This document shows, piece after piece, positions 9,254 through 17,602 of a DNA stretch of 64,000 bases. The stretch comes from Octadecabacter arcticus 238 (lineage in GTDB: Bacteria; Pseudomonadota; Alphaproteobacteria; Rhodobacterales; Rhodobacteraceae), in contig NC_020908.1 in NCBI RefSeq assembly GCF_000155735.2, positions 3,539,001 to 3,603,000 of the forward strand, in the 5' to 3' direction. Below the pieces are notes generated by a model. It was not told where the DNA came from. It worked only from the letters and a program-made list of their open reading frames with translations, and ran no database searches. The position numbers and the translations under genes are program-made. Every line of letters starts with the position of its first letter. Position 1 is the stretch's first letter.

Positions 9254-9297
9254 CGGGGGCCAGCCCCCGAACCCCCGGGATACTTTCGAAGCAAAGA
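9254..9297 (-). repeat. GC-rich palindromic extragenic repeat, copy 2
   Basis: Inverse copy of the 4478-4521 repeat: read on the minus strand it gives TCTTTGCTT, spacer, CCCGGGGG and GGGGGC-TG-GCCCCC. It occupies most of the argD-argF gap and could form a strong hairpin in the argD-argF transcript. Confidence 0.7.
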
Positions 9298-9313
9298 CGG
9301 GGTTAAGAAAAGG

Positions 9314-10495
9314 TCAAAGAGTGAGGGCGACCTTTGACGCTGCTTTTTTGAGGCGATCGACAGCCTCTTCGATTTCGGTGTCCGTAATATTGAGTGGCGG
9401 CAGCAGGCGGATCACGTTGTCGGCTGCCGGAACCGTCAGCAGGTTTTCGCTGTAGCCTGCTTGTACGATGTCCGTATTGGGTGCATTGCATTTCAGGCCA
9501 AGCATCAACCCGCTGCCGCGCACGGCCTCGAACACCGCCGGATGGCCCGCGACAAGGCCTTCGAGTTTCTGGCGCAGCAGGCCTGCTTTACGATTTACCT
9601 CTGCGATAAAGTCGGGGTTGGCGACAATGTCCATGACTTTGCAGCCCACCGCACAGGCCAGCGGGTTGCCGCCATAGGTCGATCCATGGGTGCCAGCGGT
9701 CATGCCGGACGCTGCGTTTTGTATTGCAAGAACGGCGCCAAGCGGGAAGCCGCCGCCGATGCCTTTGGCAACCATCATAATGTCAGGGGTAATGCCAGAC
9801 CATTCGTGTGCGAACAATTTTCCGGTGCGGGCCACGCCGCATTGCACTTCGTCGAGGATCATCAGGATGCCATGTTCATCACACAGATCGCGCAAACCCT
9901 TCAGGCAGGCGTCAGGCAGCGCGCGGATGCCGCCCTCGCCCTGCACGGGTTCGACCATGATCGCGCCAACTGTCGGGGATGCCGCGGCCTGCGTCAGGGC
10001 GTCGTGATCGCCAAACGGCAGGTGGACAAATCCGGGCAACAGCGGGCCAAAGCCTTTGGTCATCTTTTCAGAGCCCGCAGCGGCGATGCCAGCGGCGGAG
10101 CGCCCATGAAACGAGCCATCAAAGGTGATGATGTCCGTGCGTTCGGGCGCGCCTTTGTCGTAGTGATATTTGCGCGCCATTTTGACGGCCAATTCGCAAG
10201 CTTCGGTGCCGGAATTGGTGAAAAAGACCGTGTCGGCAAAGGTGTGTTCGACCAGCAGATCCGCAAGCTCTTGCTGGGGTTGGATGTTATACAGGTTGGA
10301 CACATGCCATAGTTTGTTGGCCTGTTGCGTCAGGGCCGCGACCAGATCGGGGTGCGCATGGCCCAACACATTCACCGCAATCCCTGCGCCCAGATCCAAG
10401 AAACGTCGCCCGTCTGCTTCCACGAGCCAAGAGCCTGACCCACTAACGAATGTCAGCGGGGCACGGGTATAGGTCGGAAGGATAGACGTGATCAT
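9314..10495 (-). CDS. argD: acetylornithine aminotransferase
   Basis: This PLP-dependent class III aminotransferase converts N-acetylglutamate semialdehyde to acetylornithine. It may also act in lysine synthesis, as known for the family. The protein has 393 residues from ATG 10495 (MITSILPTYTRAPL), the usual family start, with AAAGG 10 bases upstream; the ATG further upstream at 10585 would add an atypical tail. The cofactor motifs are SGTEACELAVK near 95-105, LDEVQCG with Asp215, and the Schiff-base lysine K244 in VAKGIGGGFPLG. It is first in the presumed argD-argF operon. Confidence 0.94.
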   Translation of the reverse strand: MITSILPTYTRAPLTFVSGSGSWLVEADGRRFLDLGAGIAVNVLGHAHPDLVAALTQQANKLWHVSNLYNIQPQQELADLLVEHTFADTVFFTNSGTEACELAVKMARKYHYDKGAPERTDIITFDGSFHGRSAAGIAAAGSEKMTKGFGPLLPGFVHLPFGDHDALTQAAASPTVGAIMVEPVQGEGGIRALPDACLKGLRDLCDEHGILMILDEVQCGVARTGKLFAHEWSGITPDIMMVAKGIGGGFPLGAVLAIQNAASGMTAGTHGSTYGGNPLACAVGCKVMDIVANPDFIAEVNRKAGLLRQKLEGLVAGHPAVFEAVRGSGLMLGLKCNAPNTDIVQAGYSENLLTVPAADNVIRLLPPLNITDTEIEEAVDRLKKAASKVALTL

Positions 10496-10711
10496 TGCGA
10501 TCAACCTTTGCAAATAAGGGCCCATAGGTCTTTGAGCGGGGGCTGTAAGTTCATAATATTGGGGATTTAGCGAGCGGTTCGCCAACAGGTGTCACGGCGC
10601 GGATCACAAGATCAGCGTCGGAGTCGAAGCGCGAACTGGGTCGAAAATAATATCATGGGGATTTTCTAGGGCAATCGGGTCTGGCTTGGCAAGGGGGCTA
10701 CCACCTAAGGC

Positions 10712-11959
10712 CAGGGGAATCGCATGAGATTTAGGTGTTAATTATTTCGGCGAGGAAATCATCATCCCATGATGCAATGTGGCGCTTTGATCGCAGGCTA
10801 TGCTTCCCCTTTACGGAGCGCAGCATGTTGCTTGCAGCGTGTTTTATGGTCGTAAAATTCGCTGGAGCATTGCCTTTTCGGATACGGCATTCATCGTCGC
10901 GAAACACCATGTCCATGACCCAATGCAGCCCGTTTTCTATTCCCCAGTGGTCACGGATGGCTTTGGCGTGATGTTCAGCATCTGATGTCATTGATGAAAT
11001 GTAATAGCGGGTTTCGGCGCGCGTTTTATCCTGCAGGATGGCGTGGTACTGGACCATAACGATGCTTTTCAAACCGGGCCAATTGTGGTCCGCTTTAAGC
11101 CAGTCAATATCCGTGCACACTGTGACCCTCCTTGTTTCGATACGGCCATGAGACTTCTCTACCGTTTCGTGGTAAGTGACTGTTGTGTCGTCATAATCTA
11201 CGGCCGCCTGTTCCGTCATGAATAATTCTGTGTCCTTGCGTAGGCTGCCCTGATTACCCTTCAAAGCGAGGATGTAGTCTGCTTCTTTGGAGATGATCTT
11301 CGCGGCGATTTCGCGTTGGCATCCCATAGCGTCGATGGTGACAATAGCCCCCTTCAGGGTGAGCAGTTCCAACAGTTCTGGTATGGCCGTTATCTCGTTG
11401 GACTTGCCGTCCACCTGCCGTTGCGCCAGCGTCAGATTCCATTCCGAACTCCAGGCCGAGATCATGTGAATTGCGGCCTTGCCGCCAGCTTTATCCAGGC
11501 TGCGGCGAGAGGTTTTCCCATCAATCGCGACCACTCCAGTCACCGTCTTGTTAAGGGAGGCCACCCAGTCGATAAAACAGGCCTGAAACGCCTCGGCATC
11601 CAAGGCCGCAAAGATGTTTCCAAGTTGGTCATGGGACGGTGTCCCGTCTGCAAAAGGTAGAAAACGCTTCAAAAAGCCCAGTTTCTTGGTCCCATATATC
11701 GAGATGGCCGTCCAGTCATTGGCACCTGACAAAACAGCGCATAGGGTTAAGAGGAGTATTTCCGGCAAAGGGTAAGTCACTTTAACCTCTTGACGTGAAT
11801 CGCTTATATCTGAAAAATGCGTAAGAAATTCAATGGGATGGATCTCAGGTGAACTTGGGGTTGGCATGGCATATGACCTCGTTAAAACAGTAAAGATCAC
11901 CCATCGAATCAGCCTCTACAACATTTGTCGACATCGTTATTGTTCATGCGATTGCCTTG
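10712..11959 (-). mobile_element. ISAs1-family insertion sequence, copy A
   Basis: The element is 1248 bp. Its inverted ends are CAGGGGAATCGCATGA and CAAGGCAATCGCATGA. It is flanked by a perfect 10-bp direct repeat, CACCTAAGGC, at 10702-10711 and 11960-11969. The duplication includes the stop codon of the GFA-family gene (11963-11965), so that gene kept its stop. It sits between argD and that gene. Its ends are close to, but not the same as, those of the element at 30433-31652. Confidence 0.94.
10731..11867 (-). CDS. ISAs1-family transposase
   Basis: This DDE transposase of the DUF4338/ISAs1 type has 378 residues from ATG 11867 (MPTPSSPEIH). It shows the N-terminal DDE_Tnp_1-associated domain (FSDISDSRQEVKVTYPL..., LTLCAVLSGANDW) and the catalytic blocks VAIDGKTSRRS, VTIDAMGCQ, ILALKGNQG and DHWGIENGLHW with the acidic residues of the triad. 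The frame is intact. The earlier ATG at 11900 would put the start close to the end repeat and is less likely. Confidence 0.92.
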   Translation of the reverse strand: MPTPSSPEIHPIEFLTHFSDISDSRQEVKVTYPLPEILLLTLCAVLSGANDWTAISIYGTKKLGFLKRFLPFADGTPSHDQLGNIFAALDAEAFQACFIDWVASLNKTVTGVVAIDGKTSRRSLDKAGGKAAIHMISAWSSEWNLTLAQRQVDGKSNEITAIPELLELLTLKGAIVTIDAMGCQREIAAKIISKEADYILALKGNQGSLRKDTELFMTEQAAVDYDDTTVTYHETVEKSHGRIETRRVTVCTDIDWLKADHNWPGLKSIVMVQYHAILQDKTRAETRYYISSMTSDAEHHAKAIRDHWGIENGLHWVMDMVFRDDECRIRKGNAPANFTTIKHAASNMLRSVKGKHSLRSKRHIASWDDDFLAEIINT

Positions 11960-11962
11960 CAC

Positions 11963-12355
11963 CTAAGGCTCGGGTGCCCGTGTCGCATGCGGCGCGTCCC
12001 ATGAGGGGCGGGCTTCTTCGAACACCGGACGCAGAGGCGGCAAACCGTCCATATCTTCCATGCTGCCTGCATAGACAAATATCAGACCTTCGGCCCGTGT
12101 CGTTGCTTTCATGATGGGCGAACCACAATCACCGCAAAACCCGAAATCGAGCGCGTTGCCACTGTTGGCTGTGCCAAAATGATGCTTGAGCGGACCTTCT
12201 ATCGTAACGGCAGATTCTGGAAAGGCGAACTGCGCCACAGAGCCTGCCCCCGACAACCGCCGACAATCGCTGCAATAACACCTGATGCCGAATTTCGCGC
12301 CCGAGGTGATGGTGTAACGGGTTGCCCCGCAAAGACAGTGGCCGGTTCGTTGCAT
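11963..12355 (-). CDS. GFA-family (glutathione-dependent formaldehyde-activating-like) zinc protein
   Basis: This 130-residue protein has the metal-binding Cys pairs of the GFA/CENP-V fold: GHCLCGATRY at 6-15, RCYCSDCRRLSG at about 25-36 and FCGDCGSPI near 93-101. Most members of this family are not demonstrated formaldehyde enzymes, so the function is open. The stop codon lies inside the target duplication of the adjacent ISAs1 element; the protein itself is complete. It is divergent from the DMT transporter at 12459, with about 100 bases between them for two promoters. Confidence 0.88.
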   Translation of the reverse strand: MQRTGHCLCGATRYTITSGAKFGIRCYCSDCRRLSGAGSVAQFAFPESAVTIEGPLKHHFGTANSGNALDFGFCGDCGSPIMKATTRAEGLIFVYAGSMEDMDGLPPLRPVFEEARPSWDAPHATRAPEP

Positions 12356-12458
12356 CGTAACGCTCCCATAATGTCACCACCAAATATAGGGCAACACGGC
12401 GGCGTTTAGCAATCAACACCTGTCTTGATCCGCAATCTTGGCCGTGGCATTGACGTCC

Positions 12459-13373
12459 ATGGCCCGCCCCCAAGCCCCTTTGACAGCCGTTGTGCTGATG
12501 ATCACCGCGACCTTGTTTATCGCGGGAACGATGCTTGCCGCAAAGTCATTGGGGACCGACACCCTTGGCGCACCGCTGCATCCGCTACAGATCAGCCACG
12601 GACGATTTATGTTTGCGTTCATCGGCTTCATCACGGCAAGCGCGGTGCTGCGCCCAAAAATTCGCGCCCCAAACATGAGATTGCATATGGCGCGCACCAT
12701 CTTCGGCGCGACGGGTGTGACGCTGATGTTTGCCGCTGTCGCGTTCATTCCGATGTCGGACGCCACGGCGATTAGTTTTTTGAACCCTGTGTTCGGGATG
12801 ATTTTGGCAATTCCGTTTCTGGGCGAAAAAGTCGGACGCTGGCGGTGGTTGGCCGCAGCGATGGCGTTTGTTGGCGCGTTGATCTTGTTGCGCCCTGGGC
12901 CGGATACGTTTCAGGTTGCTGCATTGCTGGCCCTTGGGGCGGCGCTGGCGATGGGGTTTGAGTTGGTGTTAATCAAAAAGCTGGCGGACCGCGAACCGGC
13001 GCTGCAGATTTTGCTGATCAACAACGCCATTGGGTGTGTGTTGATGAGCGTGGCAGTGATTGCGTTCTGGGCGCCGCCGACGTTAGCGCAATGGGGCGTT
13101 TTAGTTACGCTTGGGCTGATGATGGCGGGGGCGCAGACCTGTTTTATCAATGCCATTGCGCGCGCGGATGCGTCCTTTGTGACGCCGTTCAGCTACCTGA
13201 CACTCATTTTTGCTGGCCTTTACGACTGGGCAATCTTTGCGCAAATCCCCGACTGGATCAGCGTTTTAGGGGCGGCGATCATCGTGTCGGGTGCAGCACT
13301 GCTCGCGTGGCGCGAGGCGGTGAACCGCAGCCGCGCGCGACGCATCCCTGTCAGCATGGGTGGTCGGGTTTAA
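12459..13373 (+). CDS. DMT-superfamily (EamA) transporter
   Basis: This inner-membrane permease has about 304 residues and ten hydrophobic segments, arranged as two EamA repeats of five (first near 10-140, second near 150-290). The conserved end of repeat one, NPVFGMILAIPFLGEKVG..RW, is clear. The likely substrate class is metabolite or drug efflux; the specific substrate cannot be read from sequence. ATG 12459 (MARPQAPLTAVV) is chosen over the TTG at 12438. Its stop overlaps, tail to tail, the stop of the ABC permease on the other strand through a shared TTAA. Confidence 0.88.
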   Translation: MARPQAPLTAVVLMITATLFIAGTMLAAKSLGTDTLGAPLHPLQISHGRFMFAFIGFITASAVLRPKIRAPNMRLHMARTIFGATGVTLMFAAVAFIPMSDATAISFLNPVFGMILAIPFLGEKVGRWRWLAAAMAFVGALILLRPGPDTFQVAALLALGAALAMGFELVLIKKLADREPALQILLINNAIGCVLMSVAVIAFWAPPTLAQWGVLVTLGLMMAGAQTCFINAIARADASFVTPFSYLTLIFAGLYDWAIFAQIPDWISVLGAAIIVSGAALLAWREAVNRSRARRIPVSMGGRV

Positions 13374-14188
13374 GCCTTCAGGCGATAGCCGATTTTCAGC
13401 CAATACCACACAACCGACAGTATCACCGCCGAGCAGCCAAGCACCACGGCAAGGCCAAGCCACGGGTTGCTGTCGCTTATACCGATGGTGCCAAAGCGCA
13501 CGCCATCGATGATGTAGAAGAACGGGTTCCAGTGGCACAAAGTTTGCAACAACGGCGGCAGGGCCTCGATTGAATAGAATGTGCCCGACAAAAATGCGAG
13601 CGGCGTCACGAGGAAGTTGGTAATGGCGCTCAACTGGTCGAATTTGTTGGCGAATACCGCTGCCACCATGCCCAGTGCGCCCATCAGGATCGACCCGAGC
13701 ACAACAAACGTCAGCGCCCAAGCCGGATGGGCCACGGGCATGCCGATCAGCCAGACGGCACCGATGGTGATGACCACCGCGACGATCATACCCCGCGCCA
13801 CGGCCCCTGCGATGTATCCGACCAAAAGCTCAAGCGCCGACAGTGGTGGCATCAGCGTGTCGACAATGTTACCCCCCACCTTGGCAGATGCGATGGACGA
13901 CGAGGTATTGGCGAAGGCATTCTGGATCACCGTCATTGTCAAAATTCCTGGCGCGAGGAATTCCATAAACGGCACACCCATCACGTCACCGCGCTGCGGG
14001 CCGATGGCGATCGTAAAGATCAGCAGGAACAGACCCGCATTCACCAACGGCCCCATAATCGTCTGCGACCAGACGTTCATGAACCGCAAAACTTCTCGGC
14101 GCGCCAGTGTCCATGTCCCCAGCCAGTTCACCGCACCGAAGCGACGCACGCCCATATCATTTGCCATTTCGGCCTTGCTGTCATGCAT
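13370..14188 (-). CDS. ABC-2 type transport permease
   Basis: This 272-residue membrane protein of the ABC2_membrane family carries the C-terminal signature NPFFYIIDGVRFG and about six hydrophobic segments (first near 40-65). It would pair with a separate ATPase for export of a lipid, polysaccharide or drug, but no ATP-binding subunit is adjacent, so the partner is encoded elsewhere. ATG 14188 is preceded by AAGGAA at 8 bases; the frame continues upstream to 14296 but overlaps the gcrA promoter side. The gene is divergent from gcrA. Confidence 0.88.
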   Translation of the reverse strand: MHDSKAEMANDMGVRRFGAVNWLGTWTLARREVLRFMNVWSQTIMGPLVNAGLFLLIFTIAIGPQRGDVMGVPFMEFLAPGILTMTVIQNAFANTSSSIASAKVGGNIVDTLMPPLSALELLVGYIAGAVARGMIVAVVITIGAVWLIGMPVAHPAWALTFVVLGSILMGALGMVAAVFANKFDQLSAITNFLVTPLAFLSGTFYSIEALPPLLQTLCHWNPFFYIIDGVRFGTIGISDSNPWLGLAVVLGCSAVILSVVWYWLKIGYRLKA

Positions 14189-14322
14189 CAGTGATTCCTT
14201 TTTGGCGTGGGGGTGGTTGTATCCGGCGCTAGGGAGCTTAGAATAGGGAATTGAAAGATTTCTCAACCCCATACGCGACATGGGGCACATACCCAACCTC
14301 TGGCCAAATAAGTGGAACTAAT

Positions 14323-14919
14323 ATGTCCTGGACCGACGACCGCGTAGACGTGCTAAAAAAGATGTGGGGGGAGGGCCAGTCCGCCAGCCAGATCGCCAAA
14401 GAACTGGGGGGCGTTACGCGCAACGCAGTCATTGGCAAGGTCCACCGACTAGGGCTAAGCAACCGTGCAACGTCCGGCGGCGCAAGCAAGCCGACAACCC
14501 CCAAAGCAGACGCCAAGCCCAAGGCACCGGCCAAGCCCAAGGAACCGCCGAAAGTCGCCTCTACCGAGATTGCAGAAATTCAGGAACCGCGCACAGAATC
14601 CGCGTCGCCCGCACCCCAGCCCAAAGTGCCGTTCGCGCGCCGCCAGATCATTCCTGCCGGTCAGCCGTTGCCACCGCAGCCTTCCGCCAATGAGATCAGC
14701 CCAGAGGCCTTGCGCAAGGTCAACGAGGTGGAAAAATCCGCCAAGAAAATTAGCTTGATGGAATTGACCGAAAAAACCTGCAAGTGGCCCGTTGGCGATC
14801 CTGCAACGGAACAGTTCTGGTTTTGTGGTTTGGCTGTGCAGCAGGGCAAACCTTATTGCGAAGCCCATGTCAGCGTCGCATTCCAGCCAATGTCATCACG
14901 CCGCGACCGCCGCCGGTAA
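14323..14919 (+). CDS. gcrA: cell-cycle regulator GcrA
   Basis: This 198-residue protein starts MSWTDDRVDVLKKMWGEGQS, the invariant GcrA opening with a helix-turn-helix (about 5-45, including SASQIAKEL and RNAVIGKVHRLGL). A Pro/Ala/Lys-rich linker (about 50-125) leads to the C-terminal domain with KTCKWPVGDP and CGLAVQQGKPYCEAH. In Caulobacter GcrA binds sigma70 and activates promoters carrying CcrM-methylated GANTC; that role is known for the family and assumed here. ATG 14323 is fixed by homology; only a weak GTGGA precedes it. A rho-independent terminator follows. Confidence 0.96.
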   Translation: MSWTDDRVDVLKKMWGEGQSASQIAKELGGVTRNAVIGKVHRLGLSNRATSGGASKPTTPKADAKPKAPAKPKEPPKVASTEIAEIQEPRTESASPAPQPKVPFARRQIIPAGQPLPPQPSANEISPEALRKVNEVEKSAKKISLMELTEKTCKWPVGDPATEQFWFCGLAVQQGKPYCEAHVSVAFQPMSSRRDRRR

Positions 14920-14943
14920 GGTGAGACTCGGTTTGAGGTTTAG

Positions 14944-14973
14944 AAGGCCCGTCAGAAATGGCGGGCCTTTTTG
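14944..14973 (+). terminator. rho-independent terminator of gcrA
   Basis: AAGGCCCG at 14944-14951 pairs with CGGGCCTT at 14962-14969 around a 10-base loop, followed by TTTTTG. It begins 25 bases after the gcrA stop. Confidence 0.88.
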
Positions 14974-15049
14974 TTTGGGGGATGAGGCGAGTGTCGCCCA
15001 CTAAATCGCGCCAATACGCAACATCGCCTGACGCATCGTTAATTGTCAC

Positions 15050-15736
15050 TCAGTCCAGCCAGTTCCGATAATCGCTCACCAGAAGGTGGGTGGGCGCTGC
15101 GTCTTCTTGGATATTGGCAAACCGACCAATGGGTTCGCGAAAGATGTTGTCGGTTTCATCATCGTTGACCGTTGAAACCTCACCAATCAGCACATCGCCA
15201 CCCTCGCCCCAAAACGCGTGCCAATCACCTGGCATAAGTGTAACGCTTTCACCGGGGGCAAGGCGCAGCTTTTCGCCCGGACCATAGTCGCGCTGCAACC
15301 CGTCACACCACACCGTGCCGCCTGTGGTTTCGTCAAAATGACCATCTGCATCTGACCCGAACAGTTCAACCACCAAGGTTGCGCCACCGCGATTGATGAT
15401 GTCCTCGGCCTTGATGACGTGGGTGTGCATCGGGGACAATTGGTCCTGCTTGGAGATCAGCAATTTTTCAGCGTAGCACATGCCACCGCCCCGTTGCAGA
15501 TCGGCCAAACGCCCGTTGCGCAGGGTGAAAAGGAACAGGCCCATCTTGTCGAAATCGCCTGCACCATAGTCGGTGATATCCCAGCCATTGCGCGCCTCGA
15601 TTACGGCAGCGGCCTCCCCCGCGCGAGCCTTGAATTCGTCTGGCGTCCAGTATGCCCAAGGCGGCAAAACAAATCCAAAAGAGCGCATCATGTCGTCGGA
15701 CTGCGCAATAATATCGTTGATGCGTGATCGTTTCAT
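15050..15736 (-). CDS. D-lyxose isomerase family protein
   Basis: This 228-residue cupin-fold sugar isomerase (Pfam Lyx_isomer type) interconverts D-lyxose and D-xylulose, and often D-mannose and D-fructose, in known members. The metal site is suggested by LSPMHTHVIKAEDI (His-x-His and the following Lys/Glu), VELFGS and the second cupin block PGDWHAFWGEGGDVLIGEVS. The family start MKRSRINDII matches. It lies back to back with the wreck of a LacI-type regulator (15854 on), which suggests a lost sugar-responsive control unit. No sugar transporter or kinase is nearby, so the pathway context is gone or elsewhere. Confidence 0.87.
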   Translation of the reverse strand: MKRSRINDIIAQSDDMMRSFGFVLPPWAYWTPDEFKARAGEAAAVIEARNGWDITDYGAGDFDKMGLFLFTLRNGRLADLQRGGGMCYAEKLLISKQDQLSPMHTHVIKAEDIINRGGATLVVELFGSDADGHFDETTGGTVWCDGLQRDYGPGEKLRLAPGESVTLMPGDWHAFWGEGGDVLIGEVSTVNDDETDNIFREPIGRFANIQEDAAPTHLLVSDYRNWLD

Positions 15737-15853
15737 ATGTATTTCTCACTGCGTTTCCGGGCCATTTCCAAGCGCCTGACAGCCTATAAGCCGCCCCCTG
15801 ATCGTTCCGGATAAATTAGTTTAGTCTTTTCCGAAATCGGTTTCGGTACGCGT

Positions 15854-16226
15854 TTGGACAATGGGAGGGAACCAAAGTCAAAAGATTCTGTGAGTTTGAA
15901 GGTGCTGGCGGCACATCTTAGCCTGACGGTCGGGACGGCAAGCCGTGCGAACAATAACGACGCTGACATCAGCCCCAAAACCCGCGCACGCGTTAAGCGC
16001 GCAGCTGAGGGACTGGGCTATCGTCCCAACCGCTATCGTCCCAATCAAACCGCCCGTCGATTGTCGCTCGGAGGCTCTGAAGTTATGGACTAAATTCTAC
16101 CGCGCTACAGCAGCTCTGTTTCGCAGCCTTTGTGGCCCAACTGCTTCAAAAGGTTTGGGCGACGCGTTGAGCAAACGCAGTTGGGACCTTTTGGTGGCTC
16201 ACGCCGCGTCCTCAACGGATAAATGA
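15854..16226 (+). pseudogene. decayed LacI-family transcriptional regulator
   Basis: The first frame (VSLKVLAAHLSLTVGTASRA, then DADISPKTRARVKRAAEGLG) is a LacI-type DNA-binding domain. It has lost the Leu of the usual RALN motif and carries a 15-bp tandem duplication (CTATCGTCCCAA repeated at about 16018-16047) that doubles YRPN. It stops at TAA 16091. A further stretch in another frame, GLGDALSKRSWDLLVAHAAS, looks like the start of the effector domain. The rest is lost; an IS630 begins 10 bases later. It presumably once controlled the divergent lyxose-isomerase gene. Confidence 0.75.
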
Positions 16227-16235
16227 ACCGACTTA

Positions 16236-17402
16236 TACCAACGGCCGAATTAAGTGACCCTTGCCCATTCTCGATCTGTGATTGAACTTATTCGCTCTGG
16301 GTCGTTCGCAAAGAAGTTCCAAGCTTGTGCACATTTGTTGAGTATTTCGTCATAGGTGTCGAAAACTGTGATTGCGAGTTTATTAGCTCGCAGATAAGCC
16401 CAGACGTTTTCCATGGGGTTCAGTTCGGGTGAATACGGTGGCAGCTTAACGAGCGTAATTTTATCTGGCACCTGCAAACATTTTGCGCCATGCCACCCCG
16501 CCCCATCAACAATCAGCAAGGCATGTGAGCCGGGTGCGACAGCTTTTGCGATCTCATCAAGATGCAGCCCCATAGCCTCGGCGTTGACGTAGGGCAGGAC
16601 GAGACCTGCGGCGGTACCACGTGCGGGACAAGCGGCACCAAAGATATAACTCCATTTGAAGCGTATATCACGGGGTGCGCGCGGGCGAGTTCCACGCTTG
16701 GCCCATTTACGGGTGAGTGTCCCCTGTTGTCCAACGCGGGCTTCATCTTGGAACCATACTTCAAGAGGCTTCCCCTTTGCATGTTCTGGCAGAGTATCGT
16801 TTACGAGGCTCGCAAAGTTTTTTTAAAAGTCTGCTGCGCTTCGCGATCAGTTTTCGGATGCTCTGGACGCACAGACAGGCGGCGAAAGCCATGCTTGGTT
16901 AGATATTTTCCAATCGTACGCACATGCAGTTTCACGTCGAACTCCTCTTCAACACGAGCCTGCAAGTCGACACAACGCCATCGTACTACGCCATCTTTTA
17001 CTGGGTCGAGCCCGGCCTCCACCCACGCCACAAATTGCGCCTGTTGCTTGGGCGACAACCGTGGTTTTGCCCCCTTGCCATTCCGATCCGATAACCCCTC
17101 AATGCCTTCTGCGTTAAAGCGATGCGCCCAATCCCGAAGTGTTTGTCGATCCATACCACTGCTGCGGGCAGCCGTTTCACGATCCACCCCATCAAGCACC
17201 AGCGCTATGGCCAGTAGTCGCCGTACAACCCGCCCATCCTTGGTTCGCTTTGCCGCACGGCGCAAATCTTTCGCAGACATATCCGTGCGCGTAATTTTTA
17301 TGGCTCCACCCATGAGCACCTCCCAATCTATGGAGAATATTGATTCAGAGTTTGCCAAAAATTAAAACCAAATAAATGAGTCAGATATTCTGGCCGCTGG
17401 TA
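16236..17402 (-). mobile_element. IS630-family insertion sequence (two-frame type)
   Basis: The element is about 1167 bp between imperfect inverted ends starting TACCA(A/G)CGGCC (16236-16257 and 17381-17402). TA precedes the left end, but the right flank is TT, so the expected TA duplication is not clean. It is unrelated in sequence to the IS630 at 6817. It lies at the truncated end of the LacI pseudogene. Confidence 0.82.
16250..17313 (-). CDS. IS630-family transposase made by -1 frameshift (orfA/orfB)
   Basis: orfA, from ATG 17313 (MGGAIKITRTDMSAKDLRRA) to a TAA at about 16801, gives the helix-turn-helix domain (ETAARSSGMDRQTLRDWAHR) and ends TFKKTLRAS. The catalytic part is in the -1 frame (FASLVNDTLPEHAKGKPLEVW, FQDEARVG, LLIVDGAGWH, SPELNPMENVW) down to 16250. 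The two frames overlap at a run of seven A (read on the minus strand as TTTAAAAAAACTTTG, about 16821-16835). That is a classic slippage site for programmed -1 frameshifting in IS elements. Neither frame has an internal stop, so a fusion transposase is expected. Confidence 0.82.
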
Positions 17403-17602
17403 TTATCCGTCCATTCTCAGGCAAAACTGAGCGCAATCGCGCGGCAGCTGCGCGATTGCCGCCGCAAGATCTTGCCCCCCCCCCCCCCCGCGGAGAAGTT
17501 CGCGGAGCGTGTTGCGTCGACCCGTTGAGACCACCGCTGACAAAGGACGTTCACCGCACCCAGTCGCTTCCAAGCGAAATCATCAGACCTCCTGAAAGCC
17601 CC
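17403..17602. other. gene-free remnant with a run of 15 C
   Basis: No gene can be supported between the IS630 right end and the pirin gene. The stretch holds an uninterrupted run of 15 C at 17475-17489 and the dyad GCGCAATCGCGC...GCGCGATTGC at about 17430-17460. The first 70 bases may be further debris of the LacI-type gene, but no conserved motif proves this. Confidence 0.5.

Noticed and set aside
14188..14322. GANTC methylation site (GATTC near 14192) as control of gcrA
   Set aside because: A single 5-bp site 130 bases upstream is expected by chance and lies at the divergent permease's ribosome binding site.
16513..16782. 89-residue minus-strand frame inside the IS630
   Set aside because: It is out of frame with the catalytic transposase frame, which covers the same bases with conserved motifs.
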